The notes under the pieces were generated by a model. That model saw only the letters and a program-made list of their open reading frames with translations, did not search any database and had not been told where the DNA came from. This document shows positions 46,201 through 61,200 of a stretch of DNA of 64,000 nt, in pieces. Each line of letters opens with the position of its first letter. Within the stretch, counting starts at the first letter, position 1. Position numbers and translations under genes: made by a program. This DNA is from Pteria penguin (taxonomy: Eukaryota; Mollusca; Bivalvia; Pterioida; Pteriidae): assembly GCA_035048485.1 (NCBI GenBank), contig CM068586.1, positions 33,296,563-33,360,562 on the forward strand, written 5' to 3'.

Positions 46201-49200
46201 TTCTTGTTTTATTTTTCTGTGTTTTACCCATTGTATGGGGTTTAATCTATCATGAAGGACTATCTGATGATTTCTTGTTTTATTTTTCTGTGTTTTACCC
46301 ATTGTATGGGGTTTAATCTATCATGAAGGACTATCTCATGATTTCTTGTTTTATTTTTCTGTCTTCTACCCATTGTATGGGGTTTAATCTATCATGAAGG
46401 ACTATATCATGATTTCTTCTTTTATTTTTCTGTGTTTTACCCATTGTATGGGGTTTAATCTATCATGAAGGACTATCTCATGATTTCTTGTTTTATTTTT
46501 CTGTGTTTTACCCATTGTATGGGGTTTAATCTATCATGAAGGACTATCTCATGATTTCTTGTTTTATTTTTCTGTGTTTTACCCATTGTATCGGGTTTAA
46601 TCTATCATGAAGGACTATCTGATGATTTCTTCTTTTATTTTTCTGTGTTTTACCCATTGTAGGGGGTTTAATCTATCATGAAGGACTATCTGATGATTTC
46701 TTCTTTTATTTTTCTGTGTTTTACCCATTGTATGGGGTTTAATCTATCATGAAGGACTATCTGATGATTTCTTCTTTTATTTTTCTGTGTTTTACCCATT
46801 GTATGGGGTTTAATCTATCATGAAGGACTATGTCATGATTTCTTCTTTTATTTTTCTGTGTTTTACCCATTGTATGGGGTTTAATCTATCATGAAGGACT
46901 ATCTGATGATTTCTTGTTTTATTTTTCTGTGTTTTACCCATTGTATGGGATTTAATCTATCATGAAGGACTATCTGATGATTTCTTGTTTTATTTTTCTG
47001 TGTTTTACCCATTGTATCGGATTTAATCTATCATGAAGGACTATCTCATGATTTCTTCTTTTATGATTCTGTGTTTTACCCATTGTATGGGGTTTAATCT
47101 ATCATGAAGGACTATCTCATAATTTCTTCTTTTATTTTTCTGTGTTTTACCCATTGTATGGGGTTTAATCTATCATGAAGGACTATCTCATGATTTCTTG
47201 TTTTATTTTTCTGTGTTTTACCCATTGTATGGGGTTTAATCTATCATGAAGGACTATCTCATAATTTCTTCTTTTATTTTTCTGTGTTTTACCCATTGTA
47301 TGGGGTTTAATCTATCATGAAGGACTATCTCATGATTTCTTGTTTTATTTTTCTGTGTTTTACCCATTGTATGGGGTTTAATCTATCATGAAGGACTATC
47401 TCATGATTTCTTCTTTTATTTTTCTGTGTTATACCCATTGTATCGGGTTTAATCTATCATGAAGGACTATCTCATGATTTCTTCTTTTATGTTTCTGTGT
47501 TTTACCCATTGTATGGGATTTAATCTATCATGAAGGACTATCTCATGATTTCTTCTTTTATGTTTCTGTGTTTTACCCATTGTATGGGGTTTAGTCTATC
47601 ATGAAGGACTATCTGATGATTTCTTCTTTTATTTTTCTCTGTTTTACCCATTGTATGGGGTTTAATCTATCATGAAGGACTATCTGATGATTTCTTGTTT
47701 TATTTTTCTGTGTTTTACCCATTGTATGGGGTTTAATCTATCATGAAGGACTATCTCATGATTTCTTGTTTTATTTTTCTGTGTTTTACCCATTGTATGG
47801 GGTTTAATCTATCATGAAGGACTATCTGATGATTTCTTGTTTTATTTTTCTGTGTTTTACCCATTGTATGGGGTTTAATCTATCATGAAGGACTATCTCA
47901 TGATTTCTTCTTTTATTTTTCTGTGTTATACCCATTGTATCGGGTTTAATCTATCATGAAGGACTATCTCATGATTTCTTCTTTTATGTTTCTGTGTTTT
48001 ACCCATTGTATGGGATTTAATCTATCATGAAGGACTATCTCATGATTTCTTCTTTTATGTTTCTGTGTTTTACCCATTGTATGGGGTTTAGTCTATCATG
48101 AAGGACTATCTGATGATTTCTTCTTTTATTTTTCTCTGTTTTACCCATTGTATGGGGTTTAATCTATCATGAAGGACTATCTGATGATTTCTTGTTTTAT
48201 TTTTCTGTGTTTTACCCATTGTATGGGGTTTAATCTATCATGAAGGACTATCTCATGATTTCTTGTTTTATTTTTCTGTGTTTTACCCATTGTATGGGGT
48301 TTAATCTATCATGAAGGACTATCTGATGATTTCTTGTTTTATTTTTCTTTGTTTTACCCATTGTATGGGGTTTAATCTATCATGAAGGACTATGTCATGA
48401 TTTCTTCTTTTATTTTTCTGTGTTTTACCCATTGTATGGGGTTTAATCTATCATGAAGGACTATCTCATGATTTCTTGTTTTATTTTTCTGTGTTTTACC
48501 CATTGTATGGGGTTTAATCTATCATGAAGGACTATCTGATGATTTCTTGTTTTATTTTTCTGTGTTTTACCCATTGTATGGGGTTTAATCTATCATGAAG
48601 GACTATCTGATGATTTCTTGTTTTATTTTTCTGTGTTTTACCCATTGTATGGGGTTTAATCTATCATGAAGGACTATCTGATGATTTCTTGTTTTATTTT
48701 TCTGTGTTTTACCCATTGTATGGGGTTTAATCTATCATGAAGGACTATCTCATGATTTCTTGTTTTATTTTTCTGTGTTTTACCCATTGTATGGGGTTTA
48801 ATCTATCATGAAGGACTATCTGATGATTTCTTGTTTTATTTTTCTGTGTTTTACCCATTGTATGGGGTTTAATCTATCATGAAGGACTATCTGATGATTT
48901 CTTGTTTTATTTTTCTGTGTTTTACCCATTGTATGGGATTTAATCTATCATGAAGGACTATCTCATGATTTCTTCTTTTATGTTTCTGTGTTTTACCCAT
49001 TGTATGGGGTTTAATCTATCATGAAGGACTATCTCATAATTTCTTCTCTTTTATTTTTCTGTGTTTTACCCATTGTATGGGGTTTAATCTATCATGAAGG
49101 ACTATCTGATGATTTCTTGTTTTATTTTTCTGTGTTTTACCCATTGTATGGGGTTTAATCTATCATGAAGGACTATCTCATAATTTCTTCTTTTATTTTT

Positions 49201-52200
49201 CTGTGTTTTACCCATTGTATGGGGTTTAATCTATCATGAAGGACTATCTCATGATGTCTTGTTTTATTTTTCTGTGTTTTACCCATTGTATGGGGTTTAA
49301 TCTATCATGAAGGACTATCTCATGATGTCTTGTTTTATTTTTCTGTGTATTACCCATTGTATGGGGTTTAATCTATCATGAAGGACTATCTCATGATTTC
49401 TTCTTTTATTTTTCTGTGTTATACCCATTGTATCAGATTTAATCTATCATGAAGGACTATCTCATGATTTCTTCTTTTATGTTTCTGTGTTTTACCCATT
49501 GTATGGGATTTAATCTATCATGAAGGACTATCTCATAATTTCTTCTTTTATGTTTCTGTGTTTTACCCATTGTATGGGGTTTAATCTATCATGAAGGACT
49601 ATCTCATAATTTCTTCTTTTATTTTTCTGTGTTTTACCCATTGTATGGGGTTTAATCTATCATGAAGGACTATCTCATGATTTCTTGTTTTATTTTTCTG
49701 TGTTTTACCCATTGTATGGGGTTTAATCTATCATGAAGGACTATCTCATGATTTCTTGTTTTATTTTTCTGTGTTTTACCCATTGTATGGGGTTTAATCT
49801 ATCATGAAGGACTATCTGATGATTTCTTGTTTTATTTTTCTGTGTTTTACCCATTGTATGGGGTTTAATCTATCATGAAGGACTATGTCATGATTTCTTG
49901 TTTTATTTTTGTGTGTTTTACCCATTGTATGGGGTTTAATCTATCATGAAGGACTATCTGATGATTTCTTGTTTTATTTTTCTGTGTTTTACCCATTGTA
50001 TGGGGTTTAATCTATCATGAAGGACTATCTCATGATTTCTTGTTTTATTTTTCTGTGTTTTACCCATTGTATGGGGTTTAATCTATCATGAAGGACTATC
50101 TCATGATGTCTTGTTTTATTTTTCTGTGTTTTACCCATTGTATGGGGTTTAATCTATCATGAAGGACTATCTCATGATTTCTTGTTTTATTGTTCTATGT
50201 TTTACCCATTGTATGGGGTTTAATCTATCATGAAGGACTATCTCATGATTTCTTCTTTTATTTTTCTGTGTTTTACCAACTGTATGGGGTTTAATCTATC
50301 ATGAAGGACTATCTCATGATTTCTTCTTTTATTTTTCTGTGTTTTACCGATTGTATGGGATTTAATCTATCATGAAGGACTATCTCATGATTTCTTGTTT
50401 TATTTTTCTGTGTTTTACCGATTGTATGGGGTTTAATCTATAATGAAGGACTATCTCATGATTTCTTCTTTTATTTTTCTGTGTTTTACCAACTGTATGG
50501 GGTTTAATCTATCATGAAGGACTATCTCATGATTTCTTCTTTTATTTTTCTGTGTTTTACCGATTGTATGGGATTTAATCTATCATGAAGGACTATCTCA
50601 TGATTTCTTGTTTTATTTTTCTGTGTTTTACCGATTGTATGGGGTTTAATCTATAATGAAGGACTATCTCATGATTTCTTCTTTTATTTTTCTGTGTTTT
50701 ACCCATTGTATGGGGTTTAATCTATCATGAAGGACTATCTGATGATTTCTTCTTTTATTTTTCTGTGTTTTACCCATTGTATGGGGTTTAATCTATCATG
50801 AAGGACTATCTGATGATTTCTTGTTTTATTTTTCTGTGTTTTACCCATTGTATGGGGTTTAATCTATCATGAAGGACTATCTGATGATTTCTTGTTTTAT
50901 TTTTCTGTGTTTTACCCATTGTATGGGGTTTAATCTATCATGAAGGACTATCTGATGATTTCTTGTTTTATTTTTCTGTGTTTTACCCATTGTATGGGGT
51001 TTAATCTATCATGAAGGACTATCTGATGATTTCTTGTTTTATTTTTCTGTGTTTTACCCATTGTATGGGGTTTAATCTATCATGAAGGACTATCTGATGA
51101 TTTCTTGTTTTATTTTTCTGTGTTTTACCCATTGTATGGGGTTTAATCTATCATGAAGGACTATCTGATGATTTCTTGTTTTATTTTTCTGTGTTTTACC
51201 CATTGTATGGGGTTTAATCTATCATGAAGGACTATCTGATGATTTCTTGTTTTATTTTTCTGTGTTTTACCCATTGTATGGGATTTAATCTATCATGAAG
51301 GATTATCTGATGATTTCTTGTTTTATTTCTCTGTGTTTTACCCATTGTATGGGGTTTAATCTATCATGAAGGGTTATCTCATAATTTCTTCTTTTATTTT
51401 TCTGTGTTTTACCCATTGTATTCGGTTTAATCTATCATGAAGAACTATCTCATGATTTCTTGTTTTATTTTTCTGTGTTTTACCCATTGTATGGGGTTTA
51501 ATCTATCATGAAGGACTATCTCATAATTTCTTGTTTTATTTTTCTGTGTTTTACCCATTGTATGGAATTTAATCTATCATGAAGGATTATCTGATGATTT
51601 CTTGTTTTATTTCTCTGTGTTTTACCCATTGTATGGGGTTTAATCTATCATGAAGGACTATCTCATGATTTCTTGTTTTATTTTTCTGTGTTTTACCCAT
51701 TGTATGGGGTTTAATCTATCATGAAGGACAATCTGATGATTTCTTCTTTTATTTTTCTGTGTTTTACCCATTGTATGGGATTTAATCTATCATGAAGGAC
51801 TATCTCATGATTTCTTCTTTTATGTTTCTGTGTTTTACCCATTGTATCGGGTTTAATCTATCATGAAGGACTATCTCATGATTTCTTCTTTTATGTTTCT
51901 GTGTTTTACCCATTGTATGGGATTTAATCTATCATGAAGGACTATCTCATGATTTCTTCTTTTATGTTTCTGTGTTTTACCCATTGTATGGGGTTTAATC
52001 TATCATGAAGGACTATCTGATGATTTCTTGTTTTATTTTTCTGTGTTTTACCCATTGTATGGAATTTAATCTATCATGAAGGATTATCTGATGATTTCTT
52101 GTTTTATTTCTCTGTGTTTTACCCATTGTATGGGGTTTAATCTATCATGAAGGACTATCTCATGATTTCTTGTTTTATTTTTCTGTGTTTTACCCATTGT

Positions 52201-55200
52201 ATGGGGTTTAATCTATCATGAAGGACTATCTGATGATTTCTTGTTTTATTTTTCTGTGTTTTACCCATTGTATGGGGTTTTATCTATCATGAAGGACTAT
52301 CTCATGATTTCTTCTTTTATTTTTCTGTGTTATACCCATTGTATCGGGTTTAATCTATCATGAAGGACTATCTCATGATTTCTTCTTTTATGTTTCTGTG
52401 TTTTACCTATTGTATGGGATTTAATCTATCATGAAGGACTATCTCATGATTTCTTCTTTTATGTTTCTGTGTTTTACCCATTGTATGGGGTTTAATCTAT
52501 CATGAAGGACTATCTCATGATTTCTTCTTTTATTTTTCTGTGTTTTACCCATTTTATGGGGTTTAATCTATCATGAAGGACTATCTCATGATTTCTTGTT
52601 TTATTTTTCTGTGTTTTACCCATTGTATGGGGTTTAATCTATCATGAAGGACTATCTCATGATTTCTTGTTTTATTTTTCTGTGTTTTACCCATTGTATG
52701 GGGTTTAATCTATCATGAAGGACTATCTGATGATTTCTTGTTTTATTTTTCTGTGTTTTACCCATTGTATGGGGTTTAATCTATCATGAAGGACTATCTC
52801 ATGATTTCTTGTTTTATTTTTCTGTGTTTTACCCATTGTATGGGGTTTAATCTATCATGAAGGACTATCTGATGATTTCTTGTTTTATTTTTCTGTGTTT
52901 TACCCATTGTATGGGGTTTAATCTATCATGAAGGACTATCTGATGATTTCTTCTTTTATTTTTCTGTGTTTTACCCATTGTATGGGGTTTAATCCATCAT
53001 GAAGGACTATCTGATGATTTCTTCTTTTATTTTTCTGTGTTTTACCCATTGTATGGGGTTTAATCTATCATGAAGGACTATCTCATGATTTCTTGTTTTA
53101 TTTTTCTCTGTTTTACCCATTGTATGGGGTTTAATCTATCATGAAGGACTATCTGATGATTTCTTGTTTTATTTTTCTGTGTTTTACCCATTGTATGGGG
53201 TTTAATCTATCATGAAGGACTATCTCATGATTTCTTCTTTTATTTTTCTGTGTTTTACCCATTGTATGGGGTTTAATCTATCATGAAGGACTATGTCATG
53301 ATTTCTTCTTTTATTTTTCTGTGTTTTACCCATTGTATGGGGTTTAATCTATCATGAAGGACTATCTCATGATTTCTTGTTTTATTTTTCTGTGTTTTAC
53401 CCATTGTATGGGGTTTAATCTATCATGAAGGACTATCTGATGATTTCTTGTTTTATTTTTCTGTGTTTTACCCATTGTATGGGGTTTAATCTATCATGAA
53501 GGATTATCTGATGATTTCTTGTTTTATTTTTCTGTGTTTTACCCATTGTATGGGGTTTAATCTATCATGAAGGACTATCTGATGATTTCTTGTTTTATTT
53601 TTCTGTGTTTTACCCATTGTATGGGGTTTAATCTATCATGAAGGACTATCTGATGATTTCTTGTTTTATTTTTCTGTGTTTTACCCATTGTATGGGGTTT
53701 GATCTATCATGAAGGACTATCTGATGATTTCTTGTTTTATTTTTCTGTGTTTTACCCATTGTATGGGGTTTGATCTATCATGAAGGACTATCTGATGATT
53801 TCTTGTTTTATTTTTCTGTGTTTTACCCATTGTATGGGATTTAATCTATCATGAAGGACTATCTCATGATTTCTTCTTTTATGTTTCTGTGTTTTACCCA
53901 TTGTATGGGGTTTAATCTATCATGAAGGACTATCTCATAATTTCTTCTTTTATTTTTCTGTGTTTTACCGATTGTATGGGGTTTAATCTATCATGAAGGA
54001 CTATCTGATGATTTGTTGTTTTATTTTTCTGTGTTTTACCCATTGTATGGGGTTTAATCTATCATGAAGGACTATCTCATAATTTCTTCTTTTATTTTTC
54101 TGTGTTTTACCCATTGTATGGGGTTTAATCTATCATGAAGGACTATCTCATGATGTCTTGTTTTATTTTTCTGTGTTTTACCCATTGTATGGGGTTTAAT
54201 CTATCATGAAGGACTATCTCATGATGTCTTGTTTTATTTTTCTGTGTATTACCCATTGTATGGGGTTTAATCTATCATGAAGGACTATCTCATGATTTCT
54301 TCTTTTATTTTTCTGTGTTATACCCATTGTATCAGATTTAATCTATCATGAAGGACTATCTCATGATTTCTTCTTTTATGTATATGTGTTTTTACCCATT
54401 GTATGGGATTTAATCTATCATGAAGGACTATCTCATAATTTCTTCTTTTATGTTTCTGTGTTTTACCCATTGTATGGGGTTTAATCTATCATGAAGGACT
54501 ATCTCATAATTTCTTCTTTTATGTTTCTGTGTTTTACCCATTGTATGGGGTTTAATCTATCATGAAGGACTATCTCATGATTTCTTGTTTTATTTTTCTG
54601 TGTTTTACCCATTGTATGGGGTTTAATCTATCATGAAGGACTATCTCATGATTTCTTGTTTTATTTTTCTGTGTTTTACCCATTGTATGGGGTTTAATCT
54701 ATCATGAAGGACTATCTCATGATTTCTTGTTTTATTTTTCTGTGTTTTACCCATTGTATGGGGTTTAATCTATCATGAAGGACTATGTCATGATTTCTTG
54801 TTTTATTTTTGTGTGTTTTACCCATTGTATGGGGTTTAATCTATCATGAAGGACTATCTCATGATTTCTTGTTTTATTTTTCTGTGTTTTACCCATTGTA
54901 TGGGGTTTAATCTATCATGAAGGACTATCTCATGATTTCTTGTTTTATTTTTCTGTGTTTTACCCATTGTATGGGGTTTAATCTATCATGAAGGACTATC
55001 TCATGATGTCTTGTTTTATTTTTCTGTGTTTTACCCATTGTATGGGGTTTAATCTATCATGAAGGACTATCTCATGATTTCTTGTTTTATTGTTCTATGT
55101 TTTACCCATTGTATGGGGTTTAATCTATCATGAAGGACTATCTCATGATTTCTTCTTTTATTTTTCTGTGTTTTACCAACTGTATGGGGTGTAATCTATC

Positions 55201-58200
55201 ATGAAGGACTATCTCATGATTTCTTCTTTTATTTTTCTGTGTTTTACCGATTGTATGGGATTTAATCTATCATGAAGGACTATCTCATGATTTCTTGTTT
55301 TATTTTTCTGTGTTTTACCGATTGTATGGGGTTTAATCTATAATGAAGGACTATCTGATGATTTCTTCTTTTATTTTTCTGTGTTTTACCCATTGTATGG
55401 GGTTTAATCTATCATGAAGGACTATCTGATGATTTCTTCTTTTATTTTTCTGTGTTTTACCCATTGTATGGGGTTTAATCTATCATGAAGGACTATCTGA
55501 TGATTTCTTCTTTTATTTTTCTGTGTTTTACCCATTGTATGGGGTTTAATCTATCATGAAGGACTATCTGATGATTTCTTGTTTTATTTTTCTGTGTTTT
55601 ACCCATTGTATGGGGTTTAATCTATCATGAAGGACTATCTGATGATTTCTTGTTTTATTTTTCTGTGTTTTACCCATTGTATGGGGTTTAATCTATCATG
55701 AAGGACTATCTGATGATTTCTTGTTTTATTTTTCTGTGTTTTACCCATTATATGGGGTTTAATCTATCATGAAGGACTATCTGATGATTTCTTGTTTTAT
55801 TTTTCTGTGTTTTACCCATTGTATGGGGTTTAATCTATCATGAAGGACTATCTGATGATTTCTTGTTTTATTTTTCTGTGTTTTACCCATTGTATGGGGT
55901 TTAATCTATCATGAAGGACTATCTGATGATTTCTTGTTTTATTTTTCTGTGTTTTACCCATTGTATGGGGTTTAATCTATCATGAAGGACTATCTGATGA
56001 TTTCTTGTTTTATTTTTCTGTGTTTTACCCATTGTATGGGATTTAATCTATCATGAAGGATTATCTGATGATTTCTTGTTTTATTTCTCTGTGTTTTACC
56101 CATTGTATGGGGTTTAATCTATCATGAAGGACTATCTCATAATTTCTTCTTTTATTTTTCTGTGTTTTACCCATTGTATTCGGTTTAATCTATCATGAAG
56201 AACTATCTCATGATTTCTTGTTTTATTTTTCTGTGTTTTACCCATTGTATGGGGTTTAATCTATCATGAAGGACTATCTCATAATTTCTTCTTTTATTTT
56301 TCTGTGTTTTACCCATTGTATGGGGTTTAATCTATCATGAAGGACTATCTGATGATTTCTTGTTTTATTTTGCTGTGTTTTACCCATTGTATCGGGTTTA
56401 ATCTATCATGAAGGACTATCTCATGATTTCTTCTTTTATTTTTCTGTGTTATACCCATTGTATCGGGTTTAATCTATCATGAAGGACTATCTCATGATTT
56501 CTTCTTTTATGTTTCTGTGTTTTACCCATTGTATGGGATTTAATCTATCATGAAGGACTATCTCATGATTTCTTCTTTTATGTTTCTGTGTTTTACCCAT
56601 TGTATGGGGTTTAATCTATCATGAAGGACTATCTCATAATTTCTTCTTTTATTTTTCTGTGTTTTACCCATTTTATGGGGTTTAATCTATCATGAAGGAC
56701 TATCTGATGATTTCTTGTTTTATTTTTCTGTGTTTTACCTATTGTATGGGGTTTAATCTATCATGAAGGACTATCTCATGATTTCTTGTTTTATTTTTCT
56801 GTGTTTTACCCATTGTATGGGGTTTAATCTATCATGAAGGACTATCTGATGATTTCTTGTTTTATTTTTCTGTGTTTTACCCATTGTATGGGGTTTAATC
56901 TATCATGAAGGACTATCTCATGATTTCTTGTTTTATTTTTCTGTGTTTTACCCATTGTATGGGGTTTAATCTATCATGAAGGACTATCTGATGATTTCTT
57001 GTTTTATTTTTCTGTGTTTTACCCATTGTATGGGGTTTAATCTATCATGAAGGACTATCTGATGATTTCTTCTTTTATTTTTCTGTGTTTTACCCATTGT
57101 ATGGGGTTTAATCCATCATGAAGGACTATCTGATGATTTCTTCTTTTATTTTTCTGTGTTTTACCCATTGTATGGGGTTTAATCTATCATGAAGGACTAT
57201 CTCATGATTTCTTGTTTTATTTTTTCTGTGTTTTACCCATTGTATGGGGTTTAATCTATCATGAAGGACTATCTGATGATTTCTTGTTTTATTTTTCTGT
57301 GTTTTACCCATTGTATGAGGTTTAATCTATCATGAAGGACTATCTCATGATTTCTTCTTTTATTTTTCTGTGTTTTACCCATTGTATGGGGTTTAATCTA
57401 TCATGAAGGACTATCTGATGATTTCTTGTTTTATTTTTCTGTGTTTTACCCATTCTATTGGGTTTAATCTATCATGAAGGACTATCTGATGATTTCTTGT
57501 TTTATTTTTCTGTGTTTTACCCATTGTATGGGGTTTAATCTATCATGAAGGACTATCTGATGATTTCTTGTTTTATTTTTCTGTGTTTTACCCATTGTAT
57601 GGGGTTTAATCTATCATGAAGGACTATCTGATGATTTCTTGTTTTATTTTTCTGTGTTTTACCCATTGTATGGGGTTTAATCTATCATGAAGGACTATCT
57701 GATGATTTCTTGTTTTATTTTTCTGTGTTTTACCCATTGTATGGGGTTTAATCTATCATGAAGGACTATCTGATGATTTCTTGTTTTATTTTTCTGTGTT
57801 TTACCCATTGTATGGGGTTTAATCTATCATGAAGGACTATCTGATGATTTCTTGTTTTATTTTTCTGTGTTTTACCCATTGTATGGGGTTTAATCTATCA
57901 TGAAGGACTATCTGATGATTTCTTGTTTTATTTTTCTGTGTTTTACCCATTGTATGGAATTTAATCTATCATGAAGGATTATCTGATGATTTCTTGTTTT
58001 ATTTCTCTGTGTTTTACCCATTGTATGGGGTTTAATCTATCATGAAGGACTATCTCATAATTTCTTCTTTTATTTTTCTGTGTTTTACCCATTGTATTCG
58101 GTTTAATCTATCATGAAGAACTATCTCATGATTTCTTGTTTTATTTTTCTGTGTTTTACCCATTGTATGGGGTTTAATCTATCATGAAGGACTATCTCAT

Positions 58201-61200
58201 AATTTCTTCTTTTATTTTTCTGTGTTTTACCCATTGTATGGGGTTTAATCTATCATGAAGGACTATCTGATGATTTCTTGTTTTATTTTTCTGTGTTTTA
58301 CCCATTGTATGGGGTTTAATCTATCATGAAGGACTATCTCATGATTTCTTCTTTTATTTTTCTGTGTTATACCCATTGTATCGGGTTTAATCTATCATGA
58401 AGGACTATCTCATGATTTCTTCTTTTATGTTTCTGTGTTTTACCCATTGTATGGGATTTAATCTATCATGAAGGACTATCTCATGATTTCTTCTTTTATG
58501 TTTCTGTGTTTTACCCATTGTATGGGGTTTAATCTATCATGAAGGACTATCTCATGATTTCTTCTTTTATTTTTCTGTGTTTTACCCATTGTATGGGGTT
58601 TAATCTATCATGAAGGACTATCTGATGATTTCTTGTTTTATTTTTCTGTGTTTTACCCATTGTATGGGGTTTAATCTATCATGAAGGACTATCTCATGAT
58701 TTCTTGTTTTATTTTTCTGTGTTTTACCCATTGTATGGGGTTTAATCTATCATGAAGGACTATCTGATGATTTCTTCTTTTATTTTTCTGTGTTTTACCC
58801 ATTGTATGGGGTTTAATCTATCATGAAGGACTATCTCATGATTTCTTGTTTTATTTTTCTGTGTTTTACCCATTGTATGGGGTTTAATCTATCATGAAGG
58901 ACTATCTGATGATTTCTTGTTTTATTTTTCTGTGTTTTACCCATTGTATGGGGTTTAATCTATCATGAAGGACTATCTGATGATTTCTTCTTTTATTTTT
59001 CTGTGTTTTACCCATTGTATGGGGTTTAATCCATCATGAAGGACTATCTGATGATTTCTTCTTTTATTTTTCTGTGTTTTACCCATTGTATGGGGTTTAA
59101 TCTATCATGAAGGACTATCTCATGATTTCTTGTTTTATTTTTCTCTGTTTTACCCATTGTATGGGTTTAATCTATCATGAAGGACTATCTCATGATTTCT
59201 TGTTTTATTTTTCTGTGTTTTACCCATTGTATGGGGTTTAATCTATCATGAAGGACTATCTGATGATTTCTTGTTTTATTTTTCTGTGTTTTACCCATTG
59301 TATGAGGTTTAATCTATCATGAAGGACTATCTCATGATTTCTTCTTTTATTTTTCTGTGTTTTACCCATTGTATGGGGTTTAATCTATCATGAAGGACTA
59401 TCTGATGATTTCTTGTTTTATTTTTCTGTGTTTTATCCATTCTATTGGGTTTAATCTATCATGAAGGACTATCTGATGATTTCTTGTTTTATTTTTCTGT
59501 GTTTTACCCATTGTATGGGGTTTAATCTATCATGAAGGACTATCTCATGATTTATTGTTTTATTTTTCTGTGTTTTACCCATTGTATGGGGTTTAATCTA
59601 TCATGAAGGACTATCTCATGATTTCTTGTTTTATTTTTCTGTGTTTTACCCATTGTATGGGATTTAATCTATCATGAAGGACTATATCATGATTTCTTGT
59701 TTTATTTTTCTGTGTTTTACCCATTGTATGGGATTTAATCTATCAGGAAGGACTATATCATGATTTCTTCTTTGATTTTTCTGTGTTTTACTCATTGTAT
59801 GGGGTTTAATCTATCATGAAGGACTATCTCATGATTTCTTCTTTTACTTTTCTGTGTTTTTCCCATTGTATGGGGTTTAATCTATCATGAAGGACTATCT
59901 GATGATTTCTTGTTTTATTTTTCTATGTTTTACCCATTGTATGGGGTTTAATCTATCATGAAGGACTATCTGATGATTTCTTGTTTTATTTTTCTGTGTT
60001 ATACCCATTGTATGGGGTTTAATCTATCATGAAGGACTATCTGATGATTTCTTGTTTTATTTTTCTGTGTTTTACCCATTGTATGGGGTTTAATCTATCA
60101 TGAAGGACTATCTCATGATTTCTTCTTTTATTTTTCTGTGTTTTACCCATTGTATGGGGTTTAATCTATCATGAAGGACTATCTCATGATGTCTTGTTTT
60201 ATTTTTCTGTGTTTTACCCATTGTATGGGGTTTAATCTATCATGAAGGACTATCTCATGATTTCTTGTTTTATTTTTCTGTGTTTTACCGATTGTATGGG
60301 GTTTAATCTATCATGAAGGACTATCTCATGATTTCTTGTTTTATTTTTCTGTGTTTTACCCATTTTATGGGGTTTAATCTATCATGAAGGACTATCTGAT
60401 GATTTCTTGTTTTATTTTTCTGTGTTTTACCCATTGTATGGGGTTTAATCTATCATGAAGGACTATCTGATGATTTCTTGTTTTATTTTTCTGTGTTTTA
60501 CCCATTGTATGGGGTTTAATCTATCATGAAGGACTATCTGATGATTTCTTGTTTTATTTTTCTGTGTTTTACCCATTGTATGAGGTTTAATCTATCATGA
60601 AGGACTATCTGATGATTTCTTATTTTATTTTTCTGTGTTTTACCCATTGTATGGGGTTTAATCTATCATGAAGGACTATCTGATGATTTCTTGTTTTATT
60701 TTTCTGTGTTTTACCCATTGTATGGGGTTTAATCTATCATGAAGGACTATCTGATGATTTCTTGTTTTATTTTTCTGTGTTTTACCCATTGTATGGGGTT
60801 TAATCTATCATGAAGGACTATCTGATGATTTCTTGTTTTATTTTTCTGTGTTTTACCCATTGTATGGGGTTTAATCTATCATGAAGGACTATCTCATGAT
60901 TTCTTGTTTTATTTTTCTGTGTTTTACCCATTGTATGGGGTTTAATCTATCATGAAGGACTATCTGATGATTTCTTGTTTTATTTTTCTGTGTTTTACCC
61001 ATTGTATGGGGTTTAATCTATCATGAAGGACTATCTGATGATTTCTTGTTTTATTTTTCTGTGTTTTACCCATTGTATGGGGTTTAATCTATCATGAAGG
61101 ACTATCTGATGATTTCTTGTTTTATTTTTCTGTGTTTTACCCATTGTATGGGGTTTAATCTATCATGAAGGACTATCCGATGATTTCTTCTTTTATTTTT

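Noticed and set aside
57126..57311. Minus-strand open frame in the satellite
   Set aside because: It arises where a 1-base insertion shifts phase between monomers; purely repeat-driven.
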